A DNA stretch of 64,000 nt from Sclerotinia nivalis (Eukaryota > Ascomycota > Leotiomycetes > Helotiales > Sclerotiniaceae): the NCBI GenBank assembly GCA_029531795.1, contig JAPEIS010000012.1, positions 992,001 through 1,056,000 on the forward strand, read 5' to 3'. The notes beneath the pieces were generated by a model. That model was not told where the DNA came from. It saw nothing but the letters and a program-made list of their open reading frames with translations, and did not search any database. Below are positions 24,808-37,585 of the stretch, one piece after another. The position numbers and the translations under genes were made by a program. How positions within the stretch are numbered: position 1 is the stretch's first letter; each line of letters begins with the position of its first letter.

Positions 24808-27800
24808 ATATTCTCTTTTTTAAGATCAAATTCTGTTGAAGCGGTTATAAAGGTCAGATTTATTTGAATACCTTTGATGGTAATTCTGGATCAGTTTTCG
24901 AATATTGTTTAGGTAATCAGCAGGCTCTTCAATCGATTCGTTGTAGTCGATCCATCGGATGGTATATTTTAGATAGGGGTTATTGTGATTATAATGCTTT
25001 TAGTAGGAATTCAGAATTTCCTCCATCTCGAATTGTTCGATTCCTTTGATTTTAATGAGAGGAAGGGGCGGATTGTATTGATCAGAGATAGGATTGTTAT
25101 AAACAAAGTGTAATAAATTCATATAGAATATAAAATGATTTCTTATCGAAATAGATAATTCAAGTTTGTAAATGTATACATTTATAGCTTATAGGATCCG
25201 GAACAAATCTAGATTCTTCCAATCTAGTTTCTTCTGGGATCTTAGGATCTTAATGTTTTTGATATTCAATCAAACTAGATCATCAGGATTGTAATGGCGG
25301 ACAGGAATACAGTGGGTATCGGTATTTTTCGTATAACGAATTTGGCTAATAGTTAATTCGGTTTTCAGATGTTCAACGATTAGGGATATTTTCTTAACAA
25401 ACTTTTCGGCATTCTGAATGCTAAGACGGTTAATAACGATAGACGGTTCAAACTTTATATATAGATGATAGCTATAATTTGTAAAGAATAAGGTCAGATG
25501 GGAACTTTCAGATCAAACAGAATTGATTGAAAATTCAACAATCGATAATTACTCGGATTAATCGTTTTGCAGATACGAAATGTATAATTGGAGATATTAT
25601 TCGAGTATAGTGTTTGCTTTTTCAGTTTGTTTATCGATTTCTAAATGGTAAGTTATCGATAGTTTCGATACTGTATTTAAGCGTTTACAAATATGTTTCT
25701 AGAAATCAGATATGAATTGAACACTACGATCGGATATAATTATCGATGGTAGGCTGTGCAACTTTCAGATATGCTTCAGGAATAAACGGATTACTTTTTC
25801 GGAATTACAAATACTATAATAAGGCAGGAAATGCTTTATTTTAGTTAATTAGTCGATTATTATGAATATTATATTGTAACCAAAACTTTTCGGGAGATGT
25901 ATTATGAAATCGATCGATATATCCCTTTATGCTTGTTGAGAAATCAAAAGCAAACGGAGGATATCTTTTTGTTTTTTATGGTTCGATATTATTCGATGGT
26001 AATTATAACAATTATGTATTTAATGGTTGATATAGTTATAATATCTAGATCAATAGTAGTTTCGGGACAGAAGCTCGAAGGTGTGAGTATAGTGCGGGTG
26101 ATCTGTAATAGGGGAGTTGTGGATTAGGCGAAGCAGTTCAGCTTTCAAGTTATTGTAATTAGGAACGAAAAGCTTCTTGCAATAATACAGCAGATCATTA
26201 TTCTCAGTGTATTCGGATAGGATAATATAAGAATACTTGGATGTTTTCTTTATTAAGGCCTTTAGAATAGATATAAATATAGGGTTGGATATATATATTT
26301 TAGCAAATAGAGTTTTTAGTTTCTTCGATAATTCGAATAGCAAATTGGGGATTACAATAGATGTCGAAGGTTGATTAGACGGAGCAATAAGAATGAATAG
26401 TGGTTTAGGGATCGGTAGAGCTTTGAGGATAAACAAAGTATCAAAAGTAAATAAGAAGTTAGGAATGGATAGAATAAATTTGGAGACTGAGCGAATTGAA
26501 TCAGGTTCTTTCGGTGATCGATGGGATTGATTATGGGTAGTAATTGCAAAACGAATTCTTTTCTTCGGGGAATCTATTGGATTAGATGAAATAAATATAG
26601 ATAAAATAGATACGGAAGTAGAAATAGATATAAAGAATAAAGCGGGATTAAGGTTTTCTGATTTCAAAATCGTTTGATTTTAATATAGAAGATATTCATC
26701 TTTCTTTTTAGATAAATCCTTTAACCTTTTGATTAGAATATTAGATTTAGCTTTTTGTTTATCTAATTGATAAATAATCTTGAAATTGAATCGAAATAGA
26801 AATTTAGATCAACAGGCTTGATAGTAATTCAATAATTTGATAATTGTAAAATACTCCAAATTCTTATAATCTGTAATCATTTAAATCGGAGATGGTGCTT
26901 TTTTTAATTTTGGATATTATTCTTTGAAGTATCGAATAATGATTAGTAATTTTTTATTGTAAATCTTGTAATTATATTCAGCGATCGAATGTTTTTTCGA
27001 GAAATACATAACAAGTTTCAGGATTCTTATATCGTCGTATTGGGATAGCACTTCAATAGATACAAAATCGGATATATTGGTTTTTACGATTATATCTTTT
27101 TTTCAATCGAAAACGATTAGAATTGATGTTTCAATAAATACTATTTTCAGAGTAGAAAAAGCTTTTGTATAAATAGAACTCTAAACAAACAGAACGTTCT
27201 TTTGGGTCAGATTAATCAGCGGGTGTATAATAGATAAGAAATCACAAATAAATCATTGATAGAAATTACCAAACCCGATAAATGTTTGTATATCTATTAG
27301 ATGGGCTGGAATTTTCTATTCGACGATCGTTTTGATCTTTGTAGGGTTCATTCGGATATTTTTTTGATTTACAATAAGGTCCAGGAATTTGGTTTCAGGT
27401 TTCAAGAAGTCGTATTTTTTCAGATTCGTATATAAACCAGTCTTTTTTAGGGTTTCCAGGACTTTTTGAATATAAGCGATATATTCAGAACGGGTTTTAT
27501 TGTAGATCAGAATATCATCTAGGTAAATAGTATAGAATATATTTAGATATTCTTGTAGAGTATTGTTAATAAAACACTGGAATATAATAAATACATCAAT
27601 CAATCTAAAGGGTATGATTAGGATCTTAAATAGATCGAAATGGGTACAGAAAGTAATTAGATATTTTTGTTTTTCTTTAATCTTTATATTATTGAATATA
27701 AAGATAATATCGATTTTTATAAAAAAATTTATTCTTTTTAGATTATTTAAGGATTTTTTGATAAATGATAATAAATAACGATTTTTTGTTGATAGATTAT

Positions 27801-28800
27801 TCAAAGTTTGGTAATCGATACAAAATTGTAATCTTTTATTGGGTTTCTTGATAAATAGAATAAGCGAAGCCGAAGTAGACGAATTTGGACAAATAAATCC
27901 TTTTTGAAAATTCTTGAATAGTTAGTCTTTCAGAACAGTAAGTTCGTTTCGGGATATAGAATAGAGAGTTTCAAATGATAGTTTGGTTTTTTCCTTTAGA
28001 CAGATATCGTAGTTATATGATCGGTGCGGGGGTAGTTTGTTGGTGTTTCGCAGGAAGAATATATCGATCCAGGATCGGAATTCTTTAGGCAAATCAGATG
28101 GGATAGAATCTTTTCTTTAGGATAGAATATTATCAATCAGGTTTATAATAACCTGGAATATCTTATAGTTGCAATGAGTGTACGTTGTGTAGGCTTTCAT
28201 TGATACAGATGCGATATCTTTGTTTTGAAGGGTATCCGGGTGGAAAGATAGGTATACTGAATAGGCTTTCTTTGAGATGTTCTGCAATGCTTTCATACAG
28301 GATAATTGTAATGGTGTATTACAGAATTTTCGATAGAATTCGTTATCGAATCGAAATGTATTAAATACGAATTCGATATAGGGATTGTACTTCTTTAGTT
28401 ATGTTAATCCCAGAATAATTGGATAATGAATTAATTCAATAATATAGATTTTTAATCTTTTTTTGTAATGATTGTTGATTTGCAAATCGATTAGAATATA
28501 ACGATTTATTCGGTTTTCAGATAGTATTTTCCTATCGAATCTAATAACTTCGAATAGGATAGATAATTTGTATATTGGGAGTTTAATAGTTTCAATTTAA
28601 TTTCGATTTATGAAAGTATATCTTTTTGTATTTGTTATTTATTATAGTATAAGTAGAATAAGATCGATTAAGTATTAATAGAATAATAATAAACAATATC
28701 ATTAGGTTTGCTCGATTGTTTATTTCTTTAGCGAAAGATAAGTTTCGAGTTGTAATGATGGATAAATGTAATGTGTGTAGGATTTTCGTTTGATAATAAT
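24808..28800 (-). pseudogene. A6 pol remnant
   Basis: It is read from about 28,800 down to 24,808. RT lies in the open piece 27804-27316 and keeps YLDDILIYNK. RNase H is around 27100-26850, the integrase linker open piece is 26667-26050, the integrase core is around 25900-25550, and the chromodomain-like tail is around 25070-24860. Many stops and frameshifts are present. Confidence 0.75.
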
Positions 28801-28801
28801 T

Positions 28802-29967
28802 TATGCTAAACGGGCTCCGTTTCCCGAATTCGGGGAGTTGGGAAGGGATAGATTGTATGGTGATATAGTATATAATTGAATTTGGACGGAGGATGGAATA
28901 AAGGATAGCAAAACAAAACTGGTAAAGCTAACTCTAGCTTGCACAAGACGATTATCTGGGAATAGACAATCTTTCATACAGTGATCAACAGATCTACAAT
29001 GGAAGTATTCTTTTTGTTTATATCTATTAGTACATTTTTGGGAACTAAGATCCATTGGATCTCTAATAGATATAGTTGTAGCAGGAGTAACAGATCGGAC
29101 AATAGGATTTGAGGATGGAGCGGAGGTATAATTAATAGGATTCAGATTTTGAGTAATAGTACAGGGTGGCGGGATGATTAAACTACAATCGGAATCGATC
29201 GGTTTTATTAGATACAGATAACAATTCTTTAATGTCTATACAAAAGCAGCAAATACATTGGTACTATTTGTAGAGGGTTCGATGGTAATAATTTAATTCT
29301 TCAGTTTATTCGATAAAATTTGTTCTAATAGGATAATTAGGGTATTGTTGTTGTTGGCTATCCCAACTTCCAATATTAGTTTTTGGAATTTAGTATAGAA
29401 AACATAAAACGATTGATTCCTTTGTCTCAAATTGATTAAGAGTTTTCGGGTCTCGATCTACTTATTCTGATTTCTATAAGTTCTTTCCAGTATTTGCAAT
29501 AGATTTTTATAATCAGTAAGTTTAACAAATTGTCCTTTGATATTATACAATCGAATTTGTACAGCAATGGATCCAATTAATCTTCCAATTACATAAGTTA
29601 GACAGGAATACGGGGAAATGAAGTGATCGGAATTGATATACATTTTATTCTATATTTGATCGATAAATCGATCAAGATCGATTTTTGTTCCATCAAACAA
29701 TACAGGATCAAATACTTTTTTATTCAATTAAAATTTCGATAGAACAGAAACAACAGCTGAAATTATAACAGGAATTAGAGACGAGGGATCGATCTAATCG
29801 GTAGGGATTGAAATAGACAGGGTAACAGGGATAGAATGAAGTTGAATCAAATAGATAATCAATCTATCGTTCTCCTCTCTCCATTATATAAATATAGTTT
29901 TCTTGATTTGCAAATTGAAAGTAAACTTTTGAATTGTGGATTGCAAATCGGTTACTTTTATTTCCAT
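28802..29967 (-). pseudogene. A6 gag remnant
   Basis: The start codon is placed at 29967 by comparison with A3, and the end is a TAA at about 28802. The zinc-knuckle region (open piece 29055-28801) reads YFHCRSVDHCMKDC, where the first knuckle Cys has become Tyr. The capsid region lies at about 29640-29250. Several stops are present. Confidence 0.75.
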
Positions 29968-30128
29968 TCTTATACTGAATTCGTAAAGAAAAATAAGGTA
30001 ACAATATTAAATCACAATATCATTGATTACAGTGGTAACGAATTCTTCAAGGGAACCGGGCTGACTAGACAGATACGGATAGAACGATATTATAGAAATA
30101 TTGATACAGATAGAAGGGAGCTACATAA

Positions 30129-30365
30129 TATCACGGAGGCAATAAACAGGATAACAGAAATCACTTTTATTAATAAAACATAGCTCGAAAAGCTACATTT
30201 CTACAAAAGAAATATTTCCTTTAAATATATTTGTGTGTGCTAAGGCTCCGAGCCCTAGCGTTCTTACAGGGTACGATCACCGAGCGTGCCCCGCTCGGTG
30301 CTGGATCGGACAGGTGGAGCCTACTAAAGGGGCCGGTCCAGTGGCCCGGCCCTGACCCCGTGACA
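30129..30365 (-). repeat. 5' LTR of A6 (237 bp, intact U3)
   Basis: On the minus strand it starts TGTCACGGGGTCAGGG. The outer 150 bp are GC-rich and virtually identical to the 5' LTR of A1. The U5 side is mutated. Confidence 0.92.
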
Positions 30366-31523
30366 TCCTCCACACATTTCCGATCCCTCAACAAATATAA
30401 AAGGATATATCGATCGATTTCATAATACATCTCCCGAAAAGTTTTAATTATGATACGATATTCGTAATAATCGATCGATTAATTAAAATAAAGCATTTCT
30501 TGCCTTATTACAATATTTATAATTCCGAAAAAATAGCTTGTTTATTCCTGAAGTATATCTAGAAATTATACAATCTACTATCGACAATTATATCCGATCG
30601 TAATCCTCAATTCATATCTGATTTCTGGAAATATATCTGTAAACATCTAAATACAACATTGAAACTATCGACAATCTATTATTCGAAAACCGATAAACAA
30701 ACTGAAAAAGCAAATACTATACTCGAATAGAATCTCCGATTATACATTTCGTATCTACAAAACGATTAATCCGAATAATTATCGATTGCTGAATTTTCAA
30801 TCAATTCTGTCTGATCTGAAAGTTCCCATTTGACCCCGTTCTTTGCGAATTATAATTATCATCTGTATATAAAATTTGAATTATCTATTATTACTAATCG
30901 TTCTAGCATCCGGGATATCGAAGAGTTTGTTAAGAAAATATCCTTGATTATTGAACATCTGAAAACCGAATTAATTATTAATTAAGTTTGCTATACAAAG
31001 AATATTGATTGATATCTATTATACTTCTGTTTATTATTACAATCCTGATGATTTGGTTTGATTGAACGCCAAAAACATGAAGACCCTAAAACCCCAAAAA
31101 AAACTAGATTGAAAGAATCTAAGTCCGTTCTGGATCCTGCAAGCTATAAATACATACACTTACAAATTCAAACTATCTACTTCGATAAGAAATTACTCTA
31201 TGTTCTATATGAACTTACTATACCCCGTTCATAACGATCCTATCCCTAATCAATACAATTCGCTTTTTCCTTCTATTGAAATCGAAGGAATCGAACAATT
31301 CGAAATAAAGGAAGTTCTGAATTCCCATTGGAAACGTTGCGATTGCGATAGCCCTCGTTTGAAATATACCGTCCGATAGATCGATTACAACGAACCGATC
31401 AAAAAGCCTACTGATTACTTGAACAACACTCAAAAACTGATCTAGAATTATCATCGAAGGTATTTAGATAAATCTGATCCTCATAATCGCCTCAACGGAA
31501 TTCGGCCTTAAAGAAAGAGATAC
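30366..31523 (+). pseudogene. A2 integrase core and chromodomain remnant
   Basis: This continues A2 pol past the A6 insertion. The integrase core is decayed at about 30430-30770, followed by a C-terminal part at about 30780-31200. A chromodomain-like tail at about 31250-31480 is recognisable by comparison with A3. No open frame is left. Confidence 0.7.
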
Positions 31524-31760
31524 TATTACAAAATCAAAACCAAATCATTGGATCAGCCCCTTTAATAAACTCCACCTATCCAATCCAACACCGAACAGAG
31601 TACACTCGGTAATCGTACCCTGTAAAAGCACTAGAGCTCGGAGCCCTAGCACACACAAATGTATTTAAAGGAAACATTCCTTCTATAGAAACGTAGCTCT
31701 TCGAACTACATCTTATCAATAAAAGTGATTTCTGTTATCCTGTTTGCTGCCTCCGTGATA
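31524..31760 (+). repeat. 3' LTR of A2 (237 bp)
   Basis: It starts TATTACAAAATC and ends CTCCGTGATA. Its U3 is RIP-mutated and its outer U5 end nearly intact. The length matches the other type I LTRs exactly. Confidence 0.9.
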
Positions 31761-31869
31761 TCAAGGGGATTTGAAAAAGATGAAGAATCGAAACCCTTCA
31801 AAAAATCGAATAGAGTATTATTAGGGCTGGAAGTATTTCTGTTTGTTTTTTTCTTCTTTGTTTGTTCTT

Positions 31870-32300
31870 TTGCTAATCATTCTTTTTTTTTCAAAGTATC
31901 TAATTTATTTATTGTAAGAAGATTATGTCGAATTATTTCGAAAACCCGATTCCAAAGAAAGCGTTGTTGTTTATCGAAACGAAGCAATTTCGATAAAGTC
32001 TTTTCATGTTTGCGATCCAGGTGTTTCTATTTACAAATAATATTCATTATATTGTTGGCAGAAGGATTCGAAATGTTACATTTCTGATTCCGACAAGTAT
32101 ATTCGTTGCAATGAATAGAATTTTCTTTAGTAATAATATAATGATACAAATGCTTTTCATAATAAGTATAAGGAGGTATAACGAAATTTTCAGATTCAAT
32201 TAATAAAGAAAGCTTAATTTGTTCTTTATATTTCTTTAATCGCGAAAATAGTATAATGAAGAAAAGAAAGATAGTTATATTTTGCTCTTTGAAGAATATA
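31870..32300 (-). pseudogene. Antisense accessory ORF remnant of Gypsy F, related to that of Gypsy B
   Basis: On the minus strand, opposite to F, one frame stays open from about 32300 to a stop near 32030 and continues to about 31870 with one more stop. At 32110-32078 it encodes CNEYTCRNQKC. A Cys restored at the Tyr (TGT to TAT) would give the spacing CX2CX6C, the same as CAECTRKKKIC in the extra gene of Gypsy B. It lies at the same place, just inside the 3' LTR and antisense. I infer homology from motif and position. The plus-strand frame over the same bases is a shadow. Confidence 0.5.
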
Positions 32301-32333
32301 ACCCCACCTTATAAGCTTAAGACAAGTTTTAGT

Positions 32334-32348
32334 TTAAATGAGGGATAG
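32334..32348 (+). promoter_or_regulatory. Polypurine tract of Gypsy F
   Basis: The purine-rich bases AATGAGGGATAG lie directly before the 3' LTR at 32349, the standard site for plus-strand priming. This supports the plus orientation of F. Confidence 0.6.
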
Positions 32349-32861
32349 TGTTACGATTACAGATTTTACAATAACCGATTGTGTGAATATATATTATAAT
32401 TTGATCGAATTAGTATAAAATTAGGATGATTGTAGAAATAAATGAGTATAGACTATATTAGTATCAAAAGTTATATGATGAATCCTGTATATTATATATG
32501 CAAAGGAAAGGTTCAGCAAGATTGTAGATCTAGCAAGATTGTAGGTTTAACAAGATTGTAAATCCAACAAGATTGTAGATCCAATAAGATTGTAGGTCCA
32601 ATAGAATTCTAGGTTCAGGATTTTTCGAGGTTTTGAAGGTTTTAAGTACGAAGGTTTATATAAGCAGGATGGATTCTTTTATTTGTAGAGCTTCGTATTC
32701 AAGAACAATCATTAGTTTAACATTATAGTTACTATACAATACAATCGTTATATCTTTCATTCTCACCAAACCCCTGTTTGATCTTTAGTAGAAACCACTA
32801 CGACCTTTCTATAAGTCCCTTGATCATTTCTTAATGATAAAGGATTGTAGCGGCGTAATAA
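32349..32861 (+). repeat. 3' LTR of Gypsy F (513 bp)
   Basis: It starts TGTTACGATTACAG and ends GCGGCGTAATA. It carries the same six 17 bp units at 32514-32615 as the 5' LTR. It is followed by the target duplication ACAGG. Confidence 0.87.
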
Positions 32862-35528
32862 CAGGATCATATTGAAATGAATAGAACGATTATTCAATAT
32901 AAGGATAATCATAATAACTTCATTCACTTATTCATTTTCATTGATCGGAAAACTCTAAATTCATTCACTAAGCGTATTTCAGATCCATTACTATTCACAA
33001 ACGAACAAAACTCGAAAATAAAGACAGATCTGGAAAATGATAATGAAAATACAGAATCCGATCTAGGACTATCCAATTCATTTAATCCTTCAAATAATAC
33101 AGATAAAGCAAACAATAGAGATATACAAATACTGATTGATCCTCCTATTGAAAAGACCGGAAATATCGATTCTGTTATTGAAAAACAATTATATCTCGTA
33201 AATAAAGATAATAATAATACTTAAAAAGATACTCGTAACGATAACTCGAACCCCGATTTTGCAGAACATATTGATATAAGGAATATAAAATTTGAACCTA
33301 CTAATTATACCATCGAAGTTTTTCGTAATGAATACAAAAGTGATCCAGAACCTTCTCTAATCGATCAATTACAACATTCCAAAAAGAAACAAATACACTA
33401 ACATAATCAATCAAAATATACTATAAAGGAAATCCAGTTATCAGAAAGACTATTGCGCTTTATACTATCTTTCGATAGGCTCATTAAGGATTTATAGATT
33501 TATAATCTTGAAAAAACGTTTAAGAAAACTTGCTTTATAAGGATTGAAATACCTAAGGCTTAAATCAATCCATTTGAATTTCAATCATTCGATTATCTAT
33601 CAAAATCATTTCTTTTCCAATACTATACCTTAAAACAATTAGCATACATCCGAAGACAATTGTGTATATAACAATACCACTAGGGAAATAATCTCAATAT
33701 TGGATTCTATATAAGAACTATCATTGTACAAAAGACAAACTCATCGGGATTAAATCGTTTCAACGACTTTCATTCTACTTTCTGATCCAATCAAACTGAA
33801 ATGGATAATATAAAAGAATATTCCTAATTTGTAACAATTCATAGTATAATCATCACTGGAATTAAAACAAAATCATTATTATTGTTTATCTGATCTACGA
33901 CCCATAGATTACAAATAATATCTCTCCTTCGAATTCATATTTTTGCAATTTCAAAACTACTCCACTTTTACCACCAATTAAAAGATCACCAAATGGGATA
34001 TTAATTCAAATAGGATTGCAATCTTGAGGTTAATAATCTTAAAACTAGAAATACCTAATATGAAATCGACTCCAAATCGGAACCTATAAAACCGATCCTT
34101 TTTCAATAGGTGTTTATATATAAATACAATAATCAAAATCTAATCATTCGTTATTACTCTCGTTTAATGATACAAAGAGATCTCTAGACTAAAAATACAA
34201 TTGAAACTATTTATACCATTATACTCACTAATCGATCATTCCGAATCGTTATAGTAATCGTTGCCAAATACGATTTCGAAACCAAACAATACAATATAAT
34301 CAACATCTTTATCAATACTTTACGTGATTCTTTTGGTACCCCTATTATATACTATCTCTTTGATGGTTATAAAGTCCTTAATAAATATATCATTATTGAT
34401 CGAGTATTATATAGTCTTCGAGATTCCCTTGCAATATGGTTCAGGGATTTCATTCAAACATTCGAAAAATTAGAACTGATACAATATAAAAAGAAGCTGT
34501 ATCTCTATATCAATTCAAAGTATATTGTTATAATTCTATTCTTTGTGGATGATGTTCAGATTATATATCACAAAAAGAATGAACCAGTTATTACGAAAAT
34601 TATCGAAGAAATCAAAGCTGTATACGAATTACATAATTTTGGAGATACAAAATGGTTTCTAGAAATACATATCCTTCACGATCGTTCCAAGAAAAAGCTA
34701 TAATTAACTTATGATATATATATTAAAAAGATTACTAAGAAATTTAAAATAACAAAAGGGATAGTATATACACCACTTTCTATAATAATATTTCGGAAAA
34801 ATTCAGACCAAGCTCCTATATATATAGTCAAATTGTATTAGAAGAAAATAGGATCAATCCTATATACTGTGATCACAATAAAAGCAGACGTTTTATTCAC
34901 TGCTTCGCAATTGAACTACTATTTGACTAATCTATCTACCGAATATATAAAAACTATTGACCATTGCTTTGAATATCTTTGAAATACAAGATTTCTTGCA
35001 ATACAATACAATAATGATTAGATACTATAACTTTTTATCTTCTCAAACACTTCTTTTGCAAATGATCCTGATACTCGTAAATCATCCTAAGGGTATATAA
35101 TATCCCTTTTTGGTAGTTTAATTGTATGGAAAGCATCTAAGTAGGATATCATAACTATTTCTATCATTAAAACTGAACTACTCGGTATCGAATATACATC
35201 AAAAGAAATTATAGCAATTTTATACTTCCTAAAGGAAATCGATCTTGCAATAAAAGAACCTATATTAATATTCTGTAATAACCAACAAACAATCAAACTG
35301 GTAATTGATAAGAACGAATGAATCATTACAAAGCTCAAGTATATCGATATACAGAACATATAATTACAACAGGAATATTCAAAAGGGAACTTTTATATAA
35401 CCTACCTTCCAACTACCAACATAACAGCCGATAAACTCATCAAAAACCTCATACAACAAAAGTTCGAACACTTCTACTCTTTTTTAAATCTACAGGATAT
35501 TAACAACAGAATCACGAAGATTGAATAA
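32862..35528 (+). pseudogene. Copia E RT and RNase H remnant
   Basis: The polyprotein of E resumes after F. An open, hydrophilic integrase-RT linker is at 32877-33224. Decayed RT runs from about 33500 with the catalytic core FFVDDVQIIYHKK at about 34542-34580. RNase H runs from about 35080 to the stop at 35526-35528. Copia hallmarks are the core context and the final AADKLTK-like motif (TADKLIKNL). Stops are scattered. Confidence 0.78.
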
Positions 35529-35926
35529 AGATAATCACAGACTATCTACTGTATTATATATTTTCGAGTTTAATATTACTATAATCCTATATTAAATTAA
35601 TGAAATTTGCTTATATATATATATATTATCAGCTAATTCGTGATTATTGTTACAATATCCTTTTATTCAAATCTATAATGAAACAAAAGCTATTTAATTT
35701 ATTATCGATTCTTCTTATTATTTTTTATTTTAATTTTTCGATATCTTTTATCTCTTCAATCCTCGATATAAAAGTAATGTTATTCAAAACTAGATAGGAA
35801 ACCGATCATATATATCTACAAACGAATTTTATCAAATTAGTATACAATCGAAAGCCTCCTTTGTTCATTTTGGTACGATTAGTATTCTATATAATATTGA
35901 TTACAAAATGTAATCTATCTATTAAC
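35529..35926 (+). other. Copia E 3' non-coding region
   Basis: This is AT-rich sequence between the end of RNase H and the inserted B LTR pair. I see no gene or repeat. The last five bases, TTAAC, are the target duplication of the insert. Confidence 0.6.
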
Positions 35927-36502
35927 TGTTAAGATCACATAGGCAAAGAATCAATTAGTCGTAAAACTGTTACGATCACGCAACAGTTTCGTCAAAACAA
36001 GAAACCTAAACGGAGGCGTTCTCATTTCGAATCATCAGCGTAGGAACGTCATCGATCAGTTTGGAATGTTTAGTAAACAAGCTTCTTTGTATTGCTTATG
36101 AAAGGACAGGAATGGTGGCGAACTATAGGCGTTCTGATATCTCTTTATTGATTGAACTTAAAAGTAATAGTTTATTCATGATTAGAAAGGGTAATGAAAA
36201 GTTTGGCTACGGTTTTTGTTAAGATCACATAGGCAAAGAATCAATTAGTCGTAAAACCGTAGCCAAAACTTTTCATTACCCTTTCTAATTATGAATAAAC
36301 TATTACTTTTAAGTTCAATCAATAAAGAGATATCAGAACGCCTATAGTTCGCCACCATTCCTGTCCTTTCATAAGCAATACAAAGAAGCTTGTTTACTAA
36401 ACATTCCAAACTGATCGATGACGTTCCTACGCTGATGATTCGAAATGAGAACGCCTCCGTTTAGGTTTCTTGTTTTGACGAAACTGTTGCGTGATCGTAA
36501 CA
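35927..36502. repeat. Foldback pair of Gypsy B LTRs with a 250 bp hairpin
   Basis: This 576 bp insert is flanked by TTAAC (35922-35926 and 36503-36507). It is composed of LTR bases 1-41 (35927-35967), an inverted LTR from base 286 back to about 37 (35968-36216) and a complete LTR (36217-36502). AAAAC occurs at the first joint and, inverted, at the second. That is a 5 bp duplication as expected for one LTR inserted into another in opposite orientation, with the 36 bp spacer then flipped. The two arms differ by one transition and one indel. RIP damage is almost absent. Confidence 0.85.
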
Positions 36503-37224
36503 TTAACTAATCATATAAATATACAAACAAATTTCGTCGAATTTGTATACAATCGAAGTTCTCCCAATTCACTTTTATACAACAACCGTTAAGATATAAA
36601 TCACCTCAAAAATATCACTTTAGTAACCACCACGATAATTAAACTACAAAATGAGGAATGAAATAACTCATATTTCAGATCTTTTCGATTATACTTTCCT
36701 TTTTCGAATCTCATCAAGCTCTTCGAAACCTCATTGTATTGTTTAATTAATTCGATTGTATTAATTATAAATCATTTGTTATATTATATTCATACAAACA
36801 AAACATTATTATAATACTATACAAAATTGGTAAAATTTAATCGCATATATATACTACACTAACTAATTCATTACTACTAATCAAAACCAACTACATCAAT
36901 CAAATCGATCAATATATTACAACTTACATTTATTTCTTTACACAATTGATCAATACAACTAAAACGATCAACTTTATCCAAATAATCAATATTCGGAGTG
37001 ACCAATATAATCAATGGGTCAACCTTATCGATATAATCATAAAATAATCAATTTGGTCAATTTAATCAATTAATCGACCAAATTGAACTATGCTATCAAT
37101 TTCAATCGAAATCGCTCAAAATCGATATTCATACATTATCAAAACCTATATTTTATATTTGATCAACTATTACTCTTTACAATCTTTCCTTGTTGTTACA
37201 GATCGATTCTCGATCTAGGGAGTA
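36503..37224 (+). other. Copia E 3' region up to its LTR
   Basis: This is AT-rich, with no coding frame and no LTR. The final bases, CTAGGGAGTA before 37225, can serve as the polypurine tract of E. A run of loosely repeated TCAAT/GATCAAT words occupies about 36890-37150. Confidence 0.5.
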
Positions 37225-37585
37225 TATCACAGGTAATTATATGATACCTAATTTATATAACTGATAATCTACAATCATCCTATACTCTACGATCATTAAA
37301 CCCTTCATTTCATATTAGTTATTAGGCTTTTCTAGATCTTGTCGATCTTTACAATCGTCAACCCTCTCCTGATATCATACAGATCGAAGCCTAATCTAAT
37401 TGATACTTCTCGTCGACTAGATAGCTTCTATTAAGTCTATATATACCACCCACGATCCTTAAGATCGAGGGCAGATCATTCAATACAATTCTCATTCAAG
37501 ACATACTTTAACTCTAAACATTTCACTATAACCATCTTCTCTCTGATCCCTTCAACGTGCTCCGTGATCGTACTATCTCGTGATA
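37225..37585 (+). repeat. 3' LTR of Copia E (361 bp)
   Basis: It starts TATCACAGGTAATT and ends TCTCGTGATA, and is followed by ATAAG. It pairs with 3869-4229 at identical length. Confidence 0.88.

Larger units (their letters stand above)
24571..30365 (-). mobile_element. Gypsy A6 inserted in A2
   Basis: This 5,795 bp minus-strand copy of the A family has 237 bp LTRs and a perfect TCCTC duplication (24566-24570 and 30366-30370). A2 sequence continues exactly across the joint. It is the fifth and innermost level of the chain A4 > E > F > A2 > A6. It is heavily mutated inside, with intact outer LTR ends. Confidence 0.92.
22363..31760 (+). mobile_element. Gypsy A2, 5'-truncated, split by A6
   Basis: This is a plus-strand A-family copy that begins abruptly in pol at 22363 (equivalent to A1 10523) directly at the end of Gypsy B. 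It is interrupted at 24570/30366 by A6 and ends with its 3' LTR at 31524-31760. Its gag and 5' LTR are absent. The truncation point coincides with the B boundary, which supports deletion by recombination between B copies. No partner for the TCAAG after its 3' LTR can be found. Confidence 0.85.
7327..32861 (+). mobile_element. Gypsy F retrotransposon inserted in Copia E
   Basis: Two LTRs of 512 and 513 bp (7327-7838 and 32349-32861) start TGTTACG and end CGTAATA. Flanks are ATAGG (7322-7326) and ACAGG (32862-32866), a 5 bp duplication differing by one C-to-T. The internal remains are gag (about 8040-8321 and 14121-14919), a decayed antisense ORF (about 32300-31870) and a purine-rich tract before the 3' LTR. 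Its pol is missing. The loss is explained by nested insertions and a deletion across Gypsy B. The Gypsy assignment rests on the gag type. Confidence 0.85.
3869..37585 (+). mobile_element. Copia E, Ty1/Copia retrotransposon inserted in A4
   Basis: This is a Ty1/Copia element on the plus strand with 361 bp LTRs at 3869-4229 and 37225-37585, flanked by ATAAG duplications (3864-3868 and 37586-37590). Domain order is Copia-type: gag, protease and integrase (4243-7321) before RT and RNase H (32862-35528). Gypsy F interrupts it just after the integrase C-terminus. Removing F with one copy of its target duplication joins the two parts in one frame across an amber codon. It is RIP-decayed, with many stops. 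Confidence 0.88.

Noticed and set aside
31725..32087. 120-codon plus-strand frame across the A2 LTR end
   Set aside because: It starts inside the LTR, is Phe/Leu-rich and is the shadow of the minus-strand accessory ORF remnant of F.
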